A stretch of DNA of 64,000 nt from positions 675,751-739,750 of the forward strand of contig OZ037773.1 of assembly GCA_964035545.1 (NCBI GenBank). The letters are read 5' to 3'. The stretch is from Bugula neritina (lineage: Eukaryota; Bryozoa; Gymnolaemata; Cheilostomatida; Bugulidae). Made by a program: the position numbers and the translations under genes. This document shows, piece after piece, positions 35,105 through 47,200 of the stretch. The notes under the pieces were generated by a model. The model was not told where the DNA came from and ran no database searches. It saw nothing but the letters and a program-made list of their open reading frames with translations. Within the stretch, counting starts at the first letter, position 1, and each line of letters begins with the position of its first letter.

Positions 35105-36260
35105 TGAGATAGGTTGACGGGCAGTCTCAAGCAGTGAGGCCGCCTGCCTTATAGTGTCGGGGCCAGCCCAATATGGCTTCAGCCTTTTTTGACTCTGAAC
35201 AAAGATCTGTCAAAAATGCGCTAACCAGTAAAGGTAATTGGGTATGACTTCCACGATGTAGTAGGATCCAACAAACTGGGGCTGAAGTTAAGCTCACTGT
35301 CTTTAACGCCTACAACGCCTTGGTGCAGAGGGGCTTCCTCCGAGTCTTATGCATGCACTTTCTGCTGCTTTCCCCACAGAATCTTGTGGACCGTCCACAT
35401 CTGGCCAATTACATCTTCTGTGTACTCGCGTATGGACCTCTGGCGCAAGAACATGATGAGCCGGGTGATCCAAAACCTGGGTTATCCGGCGGAAAACCAA
35501 AAGGCTGGAATCTCCTGTGTATTGGAGTGTAGTATGCTGCAGTACGCTTGTGTGATTTGCGGCAGCACTACGTTCCATTACTCTCTGCTATTGCCTAAGA
35601 GCAGGCTCCTCAGGGCATCACCCAACATTATATTGTTCCTTTCCACAACTGCGTTGTCTTGCGGGTGATGTGGGGTCGTCTGATTCACCACCCATATTCG
35701 GCAGAGGTCACTCATAAGCTGAGGCTAGAACTGTGCATCTTTTTTTTGTTGTTCCAGGGCCTGAATTGCTGTGGGGGCTGATGCGTCTGGAAGGGCTAGA
35801 GTGTCCACCTACCATGTAAAGTTGTATGTGAGCATCAGAATTCAGGTTCTCTCAGCAGCCAGGAGGTGGTGTTGCAACCCCAAGTTGTTCAGAGATCTAG
35901 AGAATACGTCAAACAATAAATTTTGGCGATTCTCCACTTCCAGGTTGCCATATGCGACCTGTGGCAGTCTTACAACTCAGTTAACATAATCCTGCAGGGA
36001 TGTTTAAGGCTCTTGTCTCAATTTCTGCAGACGGTCTCTGGCATGCCAAACCGTCAGCCCGACTTGAGCGCAGAGAGTCTGGATGATGTAGTCAACATTG
36101 GGGCTTACCTCATACGTCTTCGCCGGTTCAATAAGCAGTAGCGGAAATGCAGGAGTGACAACCGTGCCAGACTTTTGGCGATAGTGGCCACATTCTCATG
36201 CTCCTTGATAATTTGCTCTGTTGCCCTTTCCGATGAAGACTCGCAACTTGGTTTTACCTA
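35105..36260 (-). pseudogene. Decayed Ty3/gypsy remnant, gag fused to integrase
   Basis: On the minus strand, 36260-35880 resembles gag of the other gypsy copies with many stops (TSLQDYVN against [20 protein letters not shown] against [12 protein letters not shown]). It then passes directly into the integrase core (LPDASAPT, then [32 protein letters not shown]). It ends near 35105 with the pol tail (FVGSYYIVE, RLKPYWAGPD). Protease, reverse transcriptase and RNase H are missing. Numerous stops and frameshifts show it is old. Confidence 0.82.
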
Positions 36261-36370
36261 AAGCCCGTCCCCTCGCCTCAACATGTTGGAGCGCCAGGAC
36301 TAGCACCTTCATAATAAGGAAGTTTTTTTTCAGTCTTCCTTTTTTGTCACCACCTTGCTTTCCTTGTCAA

Positions 36371-36616
36371 CAAAGCACTAGTTCTGGATCTAAAAACTAT
36401 CTCACCAATGTGATAAACAGTGTATTGTTATTAGAACCTAAGTTAGGTGAACGTATGCTCTTTGTATTTGGAGATGAAAACAGAGTTTCAGTTGTTAAAA
36501 GCTTTATTGGTCCACTCGGAGTAGGAGATACCAAGGTGAAGTTTCGGATAATCAGCCTTGGTGATAGTATAGTCCTCGAGCTCCAGCAGCAGGCTAAATC
36601 TGCTGTAGAAAACTAA
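36371..36616 (+). other. Unrecognised coding-like segment
   Basis: The last 80 codons of an open frame ending at 36616, containing VLLLEPKLG, FVFGDENRVSVVKS and GVGDTKVKFRII. Its amino-acid pattern is partly conserved in the decayed relative at 32.4 kb, which suggests past coding function. No start codon or splice acceptor could be chosen, and no family was recognised. Confidence 0.35.
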
Positions 36617-38272
36617 CTTTTGTATACTCAGGAATTTCGACACCCACCGAATTTCTGAGCATTCTCAAATCGTAGTGTCGAGATTCAAGCCAGATCCGGA
36701 AGACCAAATAAAATTTAGGCATCTGAAACATCCGAATCAGACATCTAATTTGGAATCGGAGTCCGACTCTGACGGGAGTGAACGCCCAAACCCAGTTCGG
36801 ACGTACGAACCCCTTCCGAATCAAATATCTCGATGTCTAAATTTGAACTTGCATTAGATTAAAAATAACAAAAAAAATGGACTAAAAAATATAAAGACCA
36901 CTCCCCAATTCTACTACAGTAAAAACATCGTCACTCACCATTATGGTCATGTTCAACTTGTTTACCTTCAATGATAATGAATAATGTAATTCAAATTAAC
37001 TTAATTATTATATATGATTAATATAACATTATTAATGATATTATCAATAATATTTATACTTAGAGTTACTGCACTGATTTTATGCTGTGATGAAATTGTA
37101 TAGTTGTTAAGTTACTGGGGGTTTATAAGAGATTACCGCTGCACCAAAAACATAACAGCTCTTTGCCAAAGAGTATGAGAGAGAAGATGAGATTTGCCAG
37201 TCAGATAAAAAACGTTGACTACCTGCTTATTATAGAGCCCAGGTCCGACTCTTTACAATATAATGTGACTACCAAATGTTAATTACAATAGTGTCTAATC
37301 ATAGAGACTATATCGTTACTAAGTGCAGCTTTGGTCCAACTCCCTATTTCAGGCAGTCTACCTCACTTATATATGAGTGGAATGCCTCGTCCTGGTGAGA
37401 CATTCAAATTTGGCCAAATTCGGACTTCCCTTAGAAAACTCATCAGGTCATATATCTTGCATTTATAACTAACCAATCGAAATCGAGTATATTGATACGG
37501 GTTGCTAGGCTTGGCGTGAGACATAATGTCATATAATTTGGCAATTTCTGTTATTGTGTGGGCCAGGCAAACGCACCACCATTCAGACTGGCGCACCTCA
37601 CCCATACATGAGGGAAGTAAAATGTTTTAGTGCATCAAGTGGTATTGCAGCTACGCTTGAGTTATGTTCCTTCCACACTTATATAATTGTAATTTATAGA
37701 TGTTATAATAGCTGTTGATATATGCTATATTCTTTTTGTTTATAGTTGACACACTTAACTTATATGCCTATTACTTTATTTTGCTTAAGGGTCTACACTA
37801 CATTTTTTCCTATTTTGTTTATCTAGGTATATATGCAAAGAGGTGCAGTGCAAAGTTGGTATGCTTAATTTATGGTTGCTTTCAGTAAATCCCTTATGCA
37901 AATAGCCAGATTTTTTATGTAGACGAATATTGATTTCAAGGTAGTTGAAAGTAAAACTAAAGTATTCAAACTTGATACCTATAGCTGCTAAATTCTGCTA
38001 GCTGTACTCTTGAGTCTTTATGTAAGTGCTATATGTACTAACTTGATCAAAAACGTTTCTATTCAAATGTTTTCTATGCACTGGTTTTCATTCTTTAAAT
38101 TCACCTTTTTAACATTTGCTTTCATAAGTTTCTTTTAGTTTAGCATTTATTCATCTCCAGTGGTAATTAGGTTCATTAATTAGTGTTAATTGGCAGGTGA
38201 CTTAGCTAATATAAATATTAGTATATAAGCCAATATTTATGCTGTCTACTATAATTTTTTAATTTTAGAAAA
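36617..38272. other. Intergenic DNA upstream of the Ig receptor
   Basis: No gene seen. A minus-strand open frame of 80 codons at 37363-37605 has no recognisable motif and is probably chance. The end of the stretch should contain the promoter of the receptor gene at 38273. Confidence 0.45.
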
Positions 38273-41200
38273 ATGAAACTTCTCTGGATAACTATTTTCA
38301 AAGTATTACTAGCATCTAGCTACACCCTTGGTGAGTTAATACTGTTGTAGTTTTGTGCACTACTCTTGAGAGCTTTATTGCGTGCTCAATAATTACTGCA
38401 TATCCATTGCGAGGTTATGTGGAGAACTGAACCAGTTGATTGTTTAACGAAAGAACTGTATTAGTATTTCAATTACGCACAATAAAAATCATATATAAGT
38501 ATAAAAGAGTAAAGAGTACAATCAGTGAATGCTGCGGAAGGTTAACCTACCTACTTGACTACCAACGTCTAGACTGGGGTGGGCACCAGGAGCTATTGTT
38601 TATATATACGTGGGGTTGATCCTGATTGGATAAGACATGGTTCCGGAGATGTCACCGTAGAAAGTAGTGCGGTGCCGGACGGGAAGCGGCATGACTAGCA
38701 ATGTTGTCGTCCTAGTTGCACCATAACATATTGTAAGTGTTTAGCAGGGGGTACTGAGGGGTAGCCTATATTTCCCCAACCACCACAATACTTCTGAAGA
38801 TAATACCTCCAGTGTTTGTTAAGTCTGATTTTTACCTTTAAAGAATTTTTGTATCTAGACAGCTCTATTTCTTTCAGATATGATTCTTATGCTCGCACAA
38901 CTGTAAATAATGAAATACCTTGTTATAACTTGTGTTTGAGAAATTCTAATGTGGCTGCTAGTTAGTTTAACTTTTTGTTGTCATTGTTTCTTTTATACAC
39001 CTACCAAAGGTCATAGGTCATAGGCCATAGGTCATGCAGTATTCCTTAGTCAAATCTATTTTCCGTCTTGAGAATTATCATGCTCACTCGACTTGTATAC
39101 ATTTTTCGTTAGTGATTGCAGTGTTACATAAAGTCGAAATGAGTCAAGCTAAAATTATTTTTACATTTCCACAAATGGTGTAGTGATGAGCTAAACTGTT
39201 AAAACTATTTATGTTTAGCTCAACCATCTACAGAGATGGACTACACTACTACAAGCTCACCAGACTTCTATAAAGATGAGAAGATAATTTTCACATGTGA
39301 GGCAGCAGGTTATACTAATCTCTTAATCTTACGGTTACAATATGAAGCTGATGGAGACAGTACAGTCTACAGAAGTGGATGTGGTGCTAGTATTGAGGAT
39401 AACACAGTATGGGAGAGTGCACCATCTCCAGAGATTATTACTGTCTCTGGAATAGAAGGACCAAGAGTCAGTGATGCATATTGTAACTCAGTTGGTAAAC
39501 CTGAAGGGTTCACTCTTTCTGTACAACTTACTGTAACTGATTCATCAATCAAAGGGAAGCTCTACTGTAAAGGGTTTGAAGGAGGCGGTGCCGGAGAAAT
39601 TCTCTCCTCAGAAGTTTCAGTGGAAGTCAAAGGTTAATTCTCCAAATTAATTTTTTTCTAACTGATTGTCTTCAAATAACACTTCAACGGTTTCTGGAAC
39701 AACTAGTCACAGCTTTTAACAAACCTTCAATTGTTTCATTATAGAATATAATTCAACTGTTCCCATGATTGATAACGGTTAGTTGCGTCAAAATATAATA
39801 TTTGGTATCCATATTGGGTAGGGGCTAACTTTCTGTCCAATCACTTATGAAAATCTCCGGTGCACATGCACTGTTTGGCTACTGTTTTTATGGTCAGAAT
39901 TACAGTGTTGCAATATGTTTCTATTCAAATTCACTTTGTATAGTTACAGGTCACTAATTAAAATTTAGCACATGGTTTTTTCTGCAGCCCTAATCTGATT
40001 TACAATATATCTCAATACACCTATATTTGAGAATTTATTATGCTGTAAACTCCTGGTCCTGTTTTTACTCACCAGTTGCACCCACTAACATATCACTTGA
40101 TGCACCAAAAACTATAAAGGAAGGAACAGAGTTTACTTTTGGTTGTACCTCTAAAGGAGCAGATCCTGTGTCGGTCTATGAATACAGTAAGTATTGTATA
40201 GTAGAATTGTGGGTTCAAAATAAATTAGTAAGAGAACATAATCCATTTGTATTGTGAGAAATAAGAGAGGTTTCATGGTTGAGAATAAAAAAGCCTTCAT
40301 TGTAATATAGATATTTTCTTCGTCTATGAGCTCTAGCTGTAGACTGAACTGTTGATTAACAATCTGCAATTAAACTAATTAAGAGATAATCATTCATCAA
40401 ACAATTTAGAGTTGTCTTCACTTGTATCATGGTTTATTTTTACTCCATTACATTACGTCCCTGTTCTTCCTGTAACATGGTTGTTAGAATAAAACATATT
40501 TCTATCACTCATAAATATTCCTATTCTCATTGCATAATATTACATTATTTAAATTACATGATCCTAGGAGAATATCTAAAACTTTCTTTTTGTTAACATG
40601 GCACACAAATCAACATGAGCTACAACTGCGAGTTGGCCTCTTTATATAGTAATAAAAAAGTTTGTTCTAGAAACTTCCACCAATCCTAGGCGAAGGCAAT
40701 AAACCCTTTTCAGAGGTTCCGATATCCGCTTTACAATTAAGAGTTATGTCCTCCCAAAGTGAATAGGTTGAAACTTTTTTATAAAAAGCAAACTGAATAA
40801 CAATTAGGATGCTACTTAAAATTTCAAGTATTCTATAGAATTGTGTTTTGGATATAAATATTTTGGTATAATCACACACATTTGCAGTTTAAAAACTTTT
40901 TCAAAAATATGTTTTATGAAGTGATTGAAAAACAAACTTAAAAGCATTTTTTGTGGTTTTAGCTACTGAGAAATGCTGAAGAAACACTTCAGCATTGCTC
41001 AGCAACCAAATCCACAAAAAATGAGTTCAAGTTTACTTTATTCAACACTTTTGATTTTGGGGTAACACAACTCTTACTTGCAAAGGGAGACATTGGGGAC
41101 TTCTAAAAAGGGGTGTGACTAAAATGGGTGGCCACCCGGTGTCGCGGTCCGTGACACCCATTTTAGTAATAAGGGGGGGTTTTGACTAAAATGGGTGTCG

Positions 41201-44200
41201 CGAACAATTTTCGTTTTATTTTCAGATTTTTAGACAGCTGTGACTGTTAAGATTATTGTTAAATAAAGCTTCAGTGGATAATGAACATTTCACAATCGTT
41301 TAAACCAAAAACATGAATAAATAATTATTAAATTAAATTAATTTCAACAAAAAAACAAACTCATCGAGAGTTATCTTTCCTCATCAAAATTTAATTTTCA
41401 CTTAATTTTACTGTTATCGTTATGATCATAGACATGCTAACTTATGTAAACATATACTTTAAATTATTAAAAGCGTTTTGAGCAATATTAACAAACAAAA
41501 ATGTCTACAAAATCTGAAAATAAAACTAAAAATATTTGCGACACCCAATTTTGTCCAGAATGACTAAAATGGGTGTCACAAGATTTTTTTATTTGCATTT
41601 AGCATTGAGGATAGATATAATTTTACACTTGACATCATTAAACTGCTTTTGCATTTTTACACTAACTTAGCTAATTAAAAAGCTACGAAACTGCGTCATA
41701 GGATAAATAAGATTAAAGTCATTGTAAAAACCTTTAGGGTCAAAAATTAGGGGGTGTTGCGAAGAATTCAATACATGTATTTTAATTTAATTTCATGGTT
41801 ATTTTTCTGTTTCTAGACATACTGACTAATGAACCATATACTTTAAACTAGTAAAAATACTGAGAGCAATATTAACAAAAAAATGCTCACAAAATGTGAA
41901 AATAAAACTAAAAAGGGTCTGTTCAATAATGAATAATAATCATTACCTACATACTACCTTATCCGTTTTGTCAAAAATCCTTATAATGATATTAAAATAG
42001 AAACAATTCAGCAATTCAGTGCTGATTTTATAGCCACAGGACATTTTTTTAAATTTCACTTTTGAAAATTACACATTAGTCATTCCTAAGTAAAGCTACT
42101 GAGGAATTCTGATTGTAAATAGTATCTATAGTCTTAATTTTTTTCTGGTAAAATTTTTTGACCTAAATTTAAAAATTCAGTATGCAGGGACATGTTTTAT
42201 TTATCAGAGGTAAATGGTAACACAGTGGATGGAAAGTATACTCCTACTGAGACAGATAGAGCTGGACTAACTTTATCCTGTACAGATACAAAACATTCTA
42301 ACTGGAAGGGAGGAAATACTGAACAAACTGTTGCCATCACACCACAATGTAAGCACTATGAATTGATTAACATCCGCTTGAGTGTGGAAATTATAAATCG
42401 TAATGTGGTGGCTCGTGGAGCTACCAGCAGCACAATACGCAAGGTCGCGTATTGACCCGGATTTATATACCCAGCCAATTAGCTAAGTTGATATAAATAG
42501 CAGTAGTTAGCTTCGCGCTACTAGCCAGTTGAGGATAATGCAGTAAATTAAATAGACGTGCGTATTGTTAACTGTTGTATATCAGATTTTATTATGTATC
42601 TTTGTATCTAAATATAACAATATCTACTCGACTTATCACGGTGAAGTTTCTCTAGCAATACATTAGACTCTCTTGGTGGCACATCGACCCTAATTCTAAA
42701 AATCATAACAGTGGTGGCAGCAGTGGGATAGTGTACATCAAAGATGGAGACTGAAAATGTTAGAATGCAACCACCCACAGTAGAAGGTGAGCGTAGAAAC
42801 GATATTAATCCTGTGAATCATGTGGGAGAAGAAGCTTATAGATACTGCTTGAAAGCCCCCACCTTTACTGGGTCAGAAGATGTCGAACAATTTATACAAG
42901 AGTTTAAAGAAGTAATGGAGATTGCTCAATGGCCGCACAGAGTGGCCCTTATCCAATTGCGGAGAGCGTTGACGGAACAAGCCAAGCCGTACGGAGTAGG
43001 AATGAATGTAGACGGGATATTGGCCGCGTTTCGGGCCCGTTTTGGCATCTCCGCAATAGACGCCAGGACCAAGCTACAGAGGTTGTGCCGAGCCCCGCGG
43101 ACCTCGCTGCAAGAACATGCCGCGACGGTGAAGAAGCTGGCACAGATTGCATATGGTGATCTACCAGCACAACACCAAGAGCGTTACACCTACGACGCCT
43201 TTGTCCAGTCCCTAAACGACCTGGGCCTACACCATCAACTACGAGCTAAGGGGATAACCAGAATAGAGGATGCCCTGAAGGCTGGAGAAGCTTACCTGTT
43301 GGCTACCCAAATGCATCAAGCGCAACGGAACCCACCAGCATTTGGAGTCAGTGCTGCCAGAGCTACGACAGGCCCCGAAGCCCCCCTCTGGAAGCCGAAG
43401 TGGACCGTATGGTAGAAATGCTGGGACAGCTGGTAACGATTCTGGCCGGCGCTGGCCCCGGCCAGGCCCTGCAGTTGCCCCCAACACCTGTAAGAAAGAA
43501 AGACGGCAGTTGGCGGTTCTGTGTGGATTACCGCAAACTCAATAGCGTAACCATACAGGACGCCTACCCTCTACCTCGTATTGACGAGTCATTGGACGCC
43601 CTAGCCGGCAGCAAGTACTTCAGTACGTTAGACTTGCTGAGTGGCTATTGGCAAGTCCCTCTGAGTCCCGACGCCCAGGAGAAAGCGGCGTTTATCACAC
43701 GGGACGGGTTGTGGAGGTGGAAGGTGCTGCCTTTCGGGTTAACCTCCGCCCCAGCCACCTTCCAGAGGCTGATGGAGCAAGTCCTTAGCGGACTCCATTG
43801 GAAGACACTGCTGGTCTACCTCGATGATGTCATCGTGATCTCCCCAGACTTCGGGACGCATGTCAGTCGTCTGCAGGAGGTCTTCGAGAGACTCTGAGGT
43901 GCCGGTCTTAAGCTGAAACCTTACAAGTGCGCTCTATTGCAGCCGGAGGTCAAGTACCTGGGGCACGTTGTCGGTCGAAACGGCGTGGCAACGGATCCCG
44001 AAAAGATACGGGCGATAAAAGACTGGGTCACCCCCCAAGACTTGACCGGACTCCGGGCCTTCTTGGAGCTGGTAGGGTATTACAGGCAATACATACCAGA
44101 CTTTGCGGGCATAGCACAGCCGTTAAACCGGCTCACCGCAAAGGGAGTGACGTGGCAGTGGACCCCAGTCGAACAAGAAGCGTTCGATCGCCTCAAGGGC

Positions 44201-47200
44201 TGCCTACTAACGGCGCCTATCTTGGCCTACCCAGACCCCACTCTGGAGTACATCCTCGACACTGACGCCAGTGACCAAAATGTTGGCGCTGTGCTGTCAC
44301 AAGTGCAGGAAGGCCGAGAAGTAGTAGTAGCCTATTACAGTAAGTCTCTCTCACCCGCTGAACGAAATTACTGCACTACCCGCAAGGAGCTGCTGGCAGT
44401 AATCAAGTCGGTGAAGCACTTCAGACCATACTTATACGGCAGGAAGTTCCGGCTGCGTACGGATCATGCCTCGCTGATCTGGTTGTGCAAGAGAGCAGAG
44501 CCCTCCAGTCAGGTCGCCCGGTGGCTCGAAATCCTAGCTGAATTCTTATACCGGATCGAACATCGACCGGGCAAGAGACACAGCAATGCGGATGGTTTGA
44601 GCCGCTGACCTGATGGAGGTTGTAAACAGTGTCTCAATATCGAGGGGAGGGATGGAGGTCCCCCGCGATGCGAGTTGGAGACGCTGGCTCACCACGGAGC
44701 ACCGTTTGACTGGGACCAGGGTCAACTCAGACAGGAGGTTGACGAGTCCCCGGAGGTTGTACAAAACCTCTGCGCCAACCCTGTACTGGCCGATAATGTC
44801 CGAGAGCTGAAGAAGCTCCAAGAAGAGCTGCCTGGAGTAGTGGCAGACATATATCGGGCCAAAAGGGAAGGGCGACGACCCAGCGAGGAACGCATACGAC
44901 TGGGATGCGCCGAATTCCGGCTATACTGTCAGCGTTGGGACTCGCTGCGGATCGGGCAGGATGGGTTACTGACCATCTCTCTAGCTGCCAGCGGCAGACA
45001 CCCAGAGAGGAAGAGGGTAGTCTGTCCCACTGCCATCCGCCGTGAGTTGATTTAGGACACTCACAAACAGGCCCACGCAGGGGTCAAGAGGGTGATCTCC
45101 AAATTACGACTCCGGTGGTATTGGCCACAAATGGAGCGGGACGTCCGACTCAAAGTCAAACAGTGTGAGATCTGCCAGGCCAGTAAGCATGGCCGTCTCC
45201 CTGGTGAAGCGGGACGGCGGAGGCTATATGCTGGTAGGCCCTGGCAAGTAGTCGCTGTAGACCTGGTCAGACCCATGCCCCTGACCCCCAGAGGCAATAG
45301 TTGGATCTTAGTACTGACCGACCACTTTACTAGGTGGGCGGATGCTTTGGCTATCCCAGATGCGTCAGCCCCAACAGTGGCCAGGGTACTAGACCAACAT
45401 GTATTCTGCTATTTCGGTCTCCCCGAACAGATACACTCTGATCAAGGCGCTCAATTCCAGTCCCAACTGATGAGCGACCTTTGCCGCCTCTGGGGAGTAA
45501 ATCAGAGCAGGACCACCCCATATCACCCACAAGGTAATGGGGTGGTGGAGCGCAACAACCGGATGCTAGGTGTTGCGCTCCGGAGTCTCCTGCTCGGACG
45601 CAGCCAAGAGGAATGGGACACGATGTTGCCGCAAGTCATGCGTGCCTACCGTAGCACCCCACACACCAGTACTGGTGAAACCCCAAACCTCTTGATGCTC
45701 GGGAAAGAGAGACCCGCGTCCCTGACCATCTTACCTACCACGTTCCAGAGCAAGACAACTCAGTTCACGAGTATGCCAGTGAACTAGTGGAACGGATAAA
45801 GGTCGCACACGAAACGCTGCGCAAACAGCAGTGGAAAGTGCGTCACGAAGATTCTGAGGAACCACCTCTCTATCAAAAGGGAGATAAGGTTTGGATGGTC
45901 AATTACCGTAGGCGTCGCGGACAGGCGGCTAAGTTACAGCCTAAGTTCGTGGGACCCTACGTGATCGTCGAGGCTATGCCTAACCATACGTACAAGATTG
46001 AGCGCTCAGGACAGGTGTCTATCCAGGATGAGTCTCGCTTGAAGCCGTATTGGGCTAGCCCCGACGCGGTGGGAGAAGCCCCCTCGTTGTTGGAGCCCAG
46101 GAGGCAGACAACAACACGCGGGCGACGGCGGCATGGACCTGAATATGAAGTGGTCATACGCGGGAGGAAAACTTGGTGAGAGAAGAACGACAGCTTTTGC
46201 CCACAGAAGCGTGTCCGCCGCCGCCAAGTCTAATTCCATCACTTCCAGAAACCGAGCTGGTTCCGGAAGTGCAAACCCCCATAGAGGGAGGGGCTCTATT
46301 CGGAGAACAAGAAGAGGTGACCGCTAATGGTGAAGTAGAGACGCCATTAGAGGCCCCTACTAATAAACTGGCGAGCGTGTCACCCCCCCTAGAACGGGGA
46401 CAGCGTACGAGGAAACCCCCACCATATTTAAAAGACTTCGTATGTGACTGCATTAAAAGCGGCACGCATGAAAGTCTAGGGGAAAACCGTACGGTGAAAT
46501 GTTGGAGTTGTGAACCCCACGCAAATATCAACTTTTGCGAGGGCGGAATAGTGGGAGGAATTAATGCGCGTAAAGTAAATAGTTCCGACCTCGTGCCTCA
46601 AAAACGATGCCCAGCCTTATCTTACGCTGACATCGCCAAAGGCAGACGTACTTCACAACTAGCTCCAACCTTACCAAGAACGTTGAGTATGGACATTAAT
46701 ACCGAGTTCACAGGTAAGCCAGTATAAGTCTTGTATTCCTATCCATGGAAAAAGGCTCGATGCCAGTAAATTCTGAACTAATTCATCAGATTAAATCAGA
46801 ATTACTGAGAACCACGTTTCACGTGAATGACGACGAGGACACTGTAATGGCCGACGGTTTGTTAGACCTGGAGCTAGACACTGTTCTTGGTCAGTCCACA
46901 CATGATTCACTGGTCTCTCGAGTGCATTCTAAAAGTTGTGACTCTCAGACTAGTAACAGTCGACAGTCACTAGAATTATGTTGTAAAGATCCACCGCGTT
47001 CTAACAATAATTCTGCTTTTGTAGACACACTCGCGCCCGTCTCTCCGGGCATGCCTTCCCTAGAGATGGCGTGAGACCCGGAGCCGGCCCCACCAACTTC
47101 CACAACCAAACAACTGCCACCCCAGCTAGAAGCAACCTCTAACTGGACTACCCCTGCCACAGAGACAGAAATTAAGAAACATAGAGGGGATGACAGTAAC

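Noticed and set aside
37363-37605. Minus-strand ORF of 80 codons
   Set aside because: No motif, no splice context, no relative in the window.
42181-42207. Ig receptor exon 4 beginning at the first acceptor (AAATTCAG)
   Set aside because: Open and in phase, but it adds hydrophobic residues inside an Ig strand; the acceptor TTTATCAG at 42207 gives a cleaner domain. It remains a possible alternative.
46716-46727. Splice donor ACAG/GTAAGC at the end of the gypsy extension ORF
   Set aside because: The donor is good, but no convincing acceptor was found before the zinc-finger ORF, so a spliced subgenomic mRNA is not claimed.
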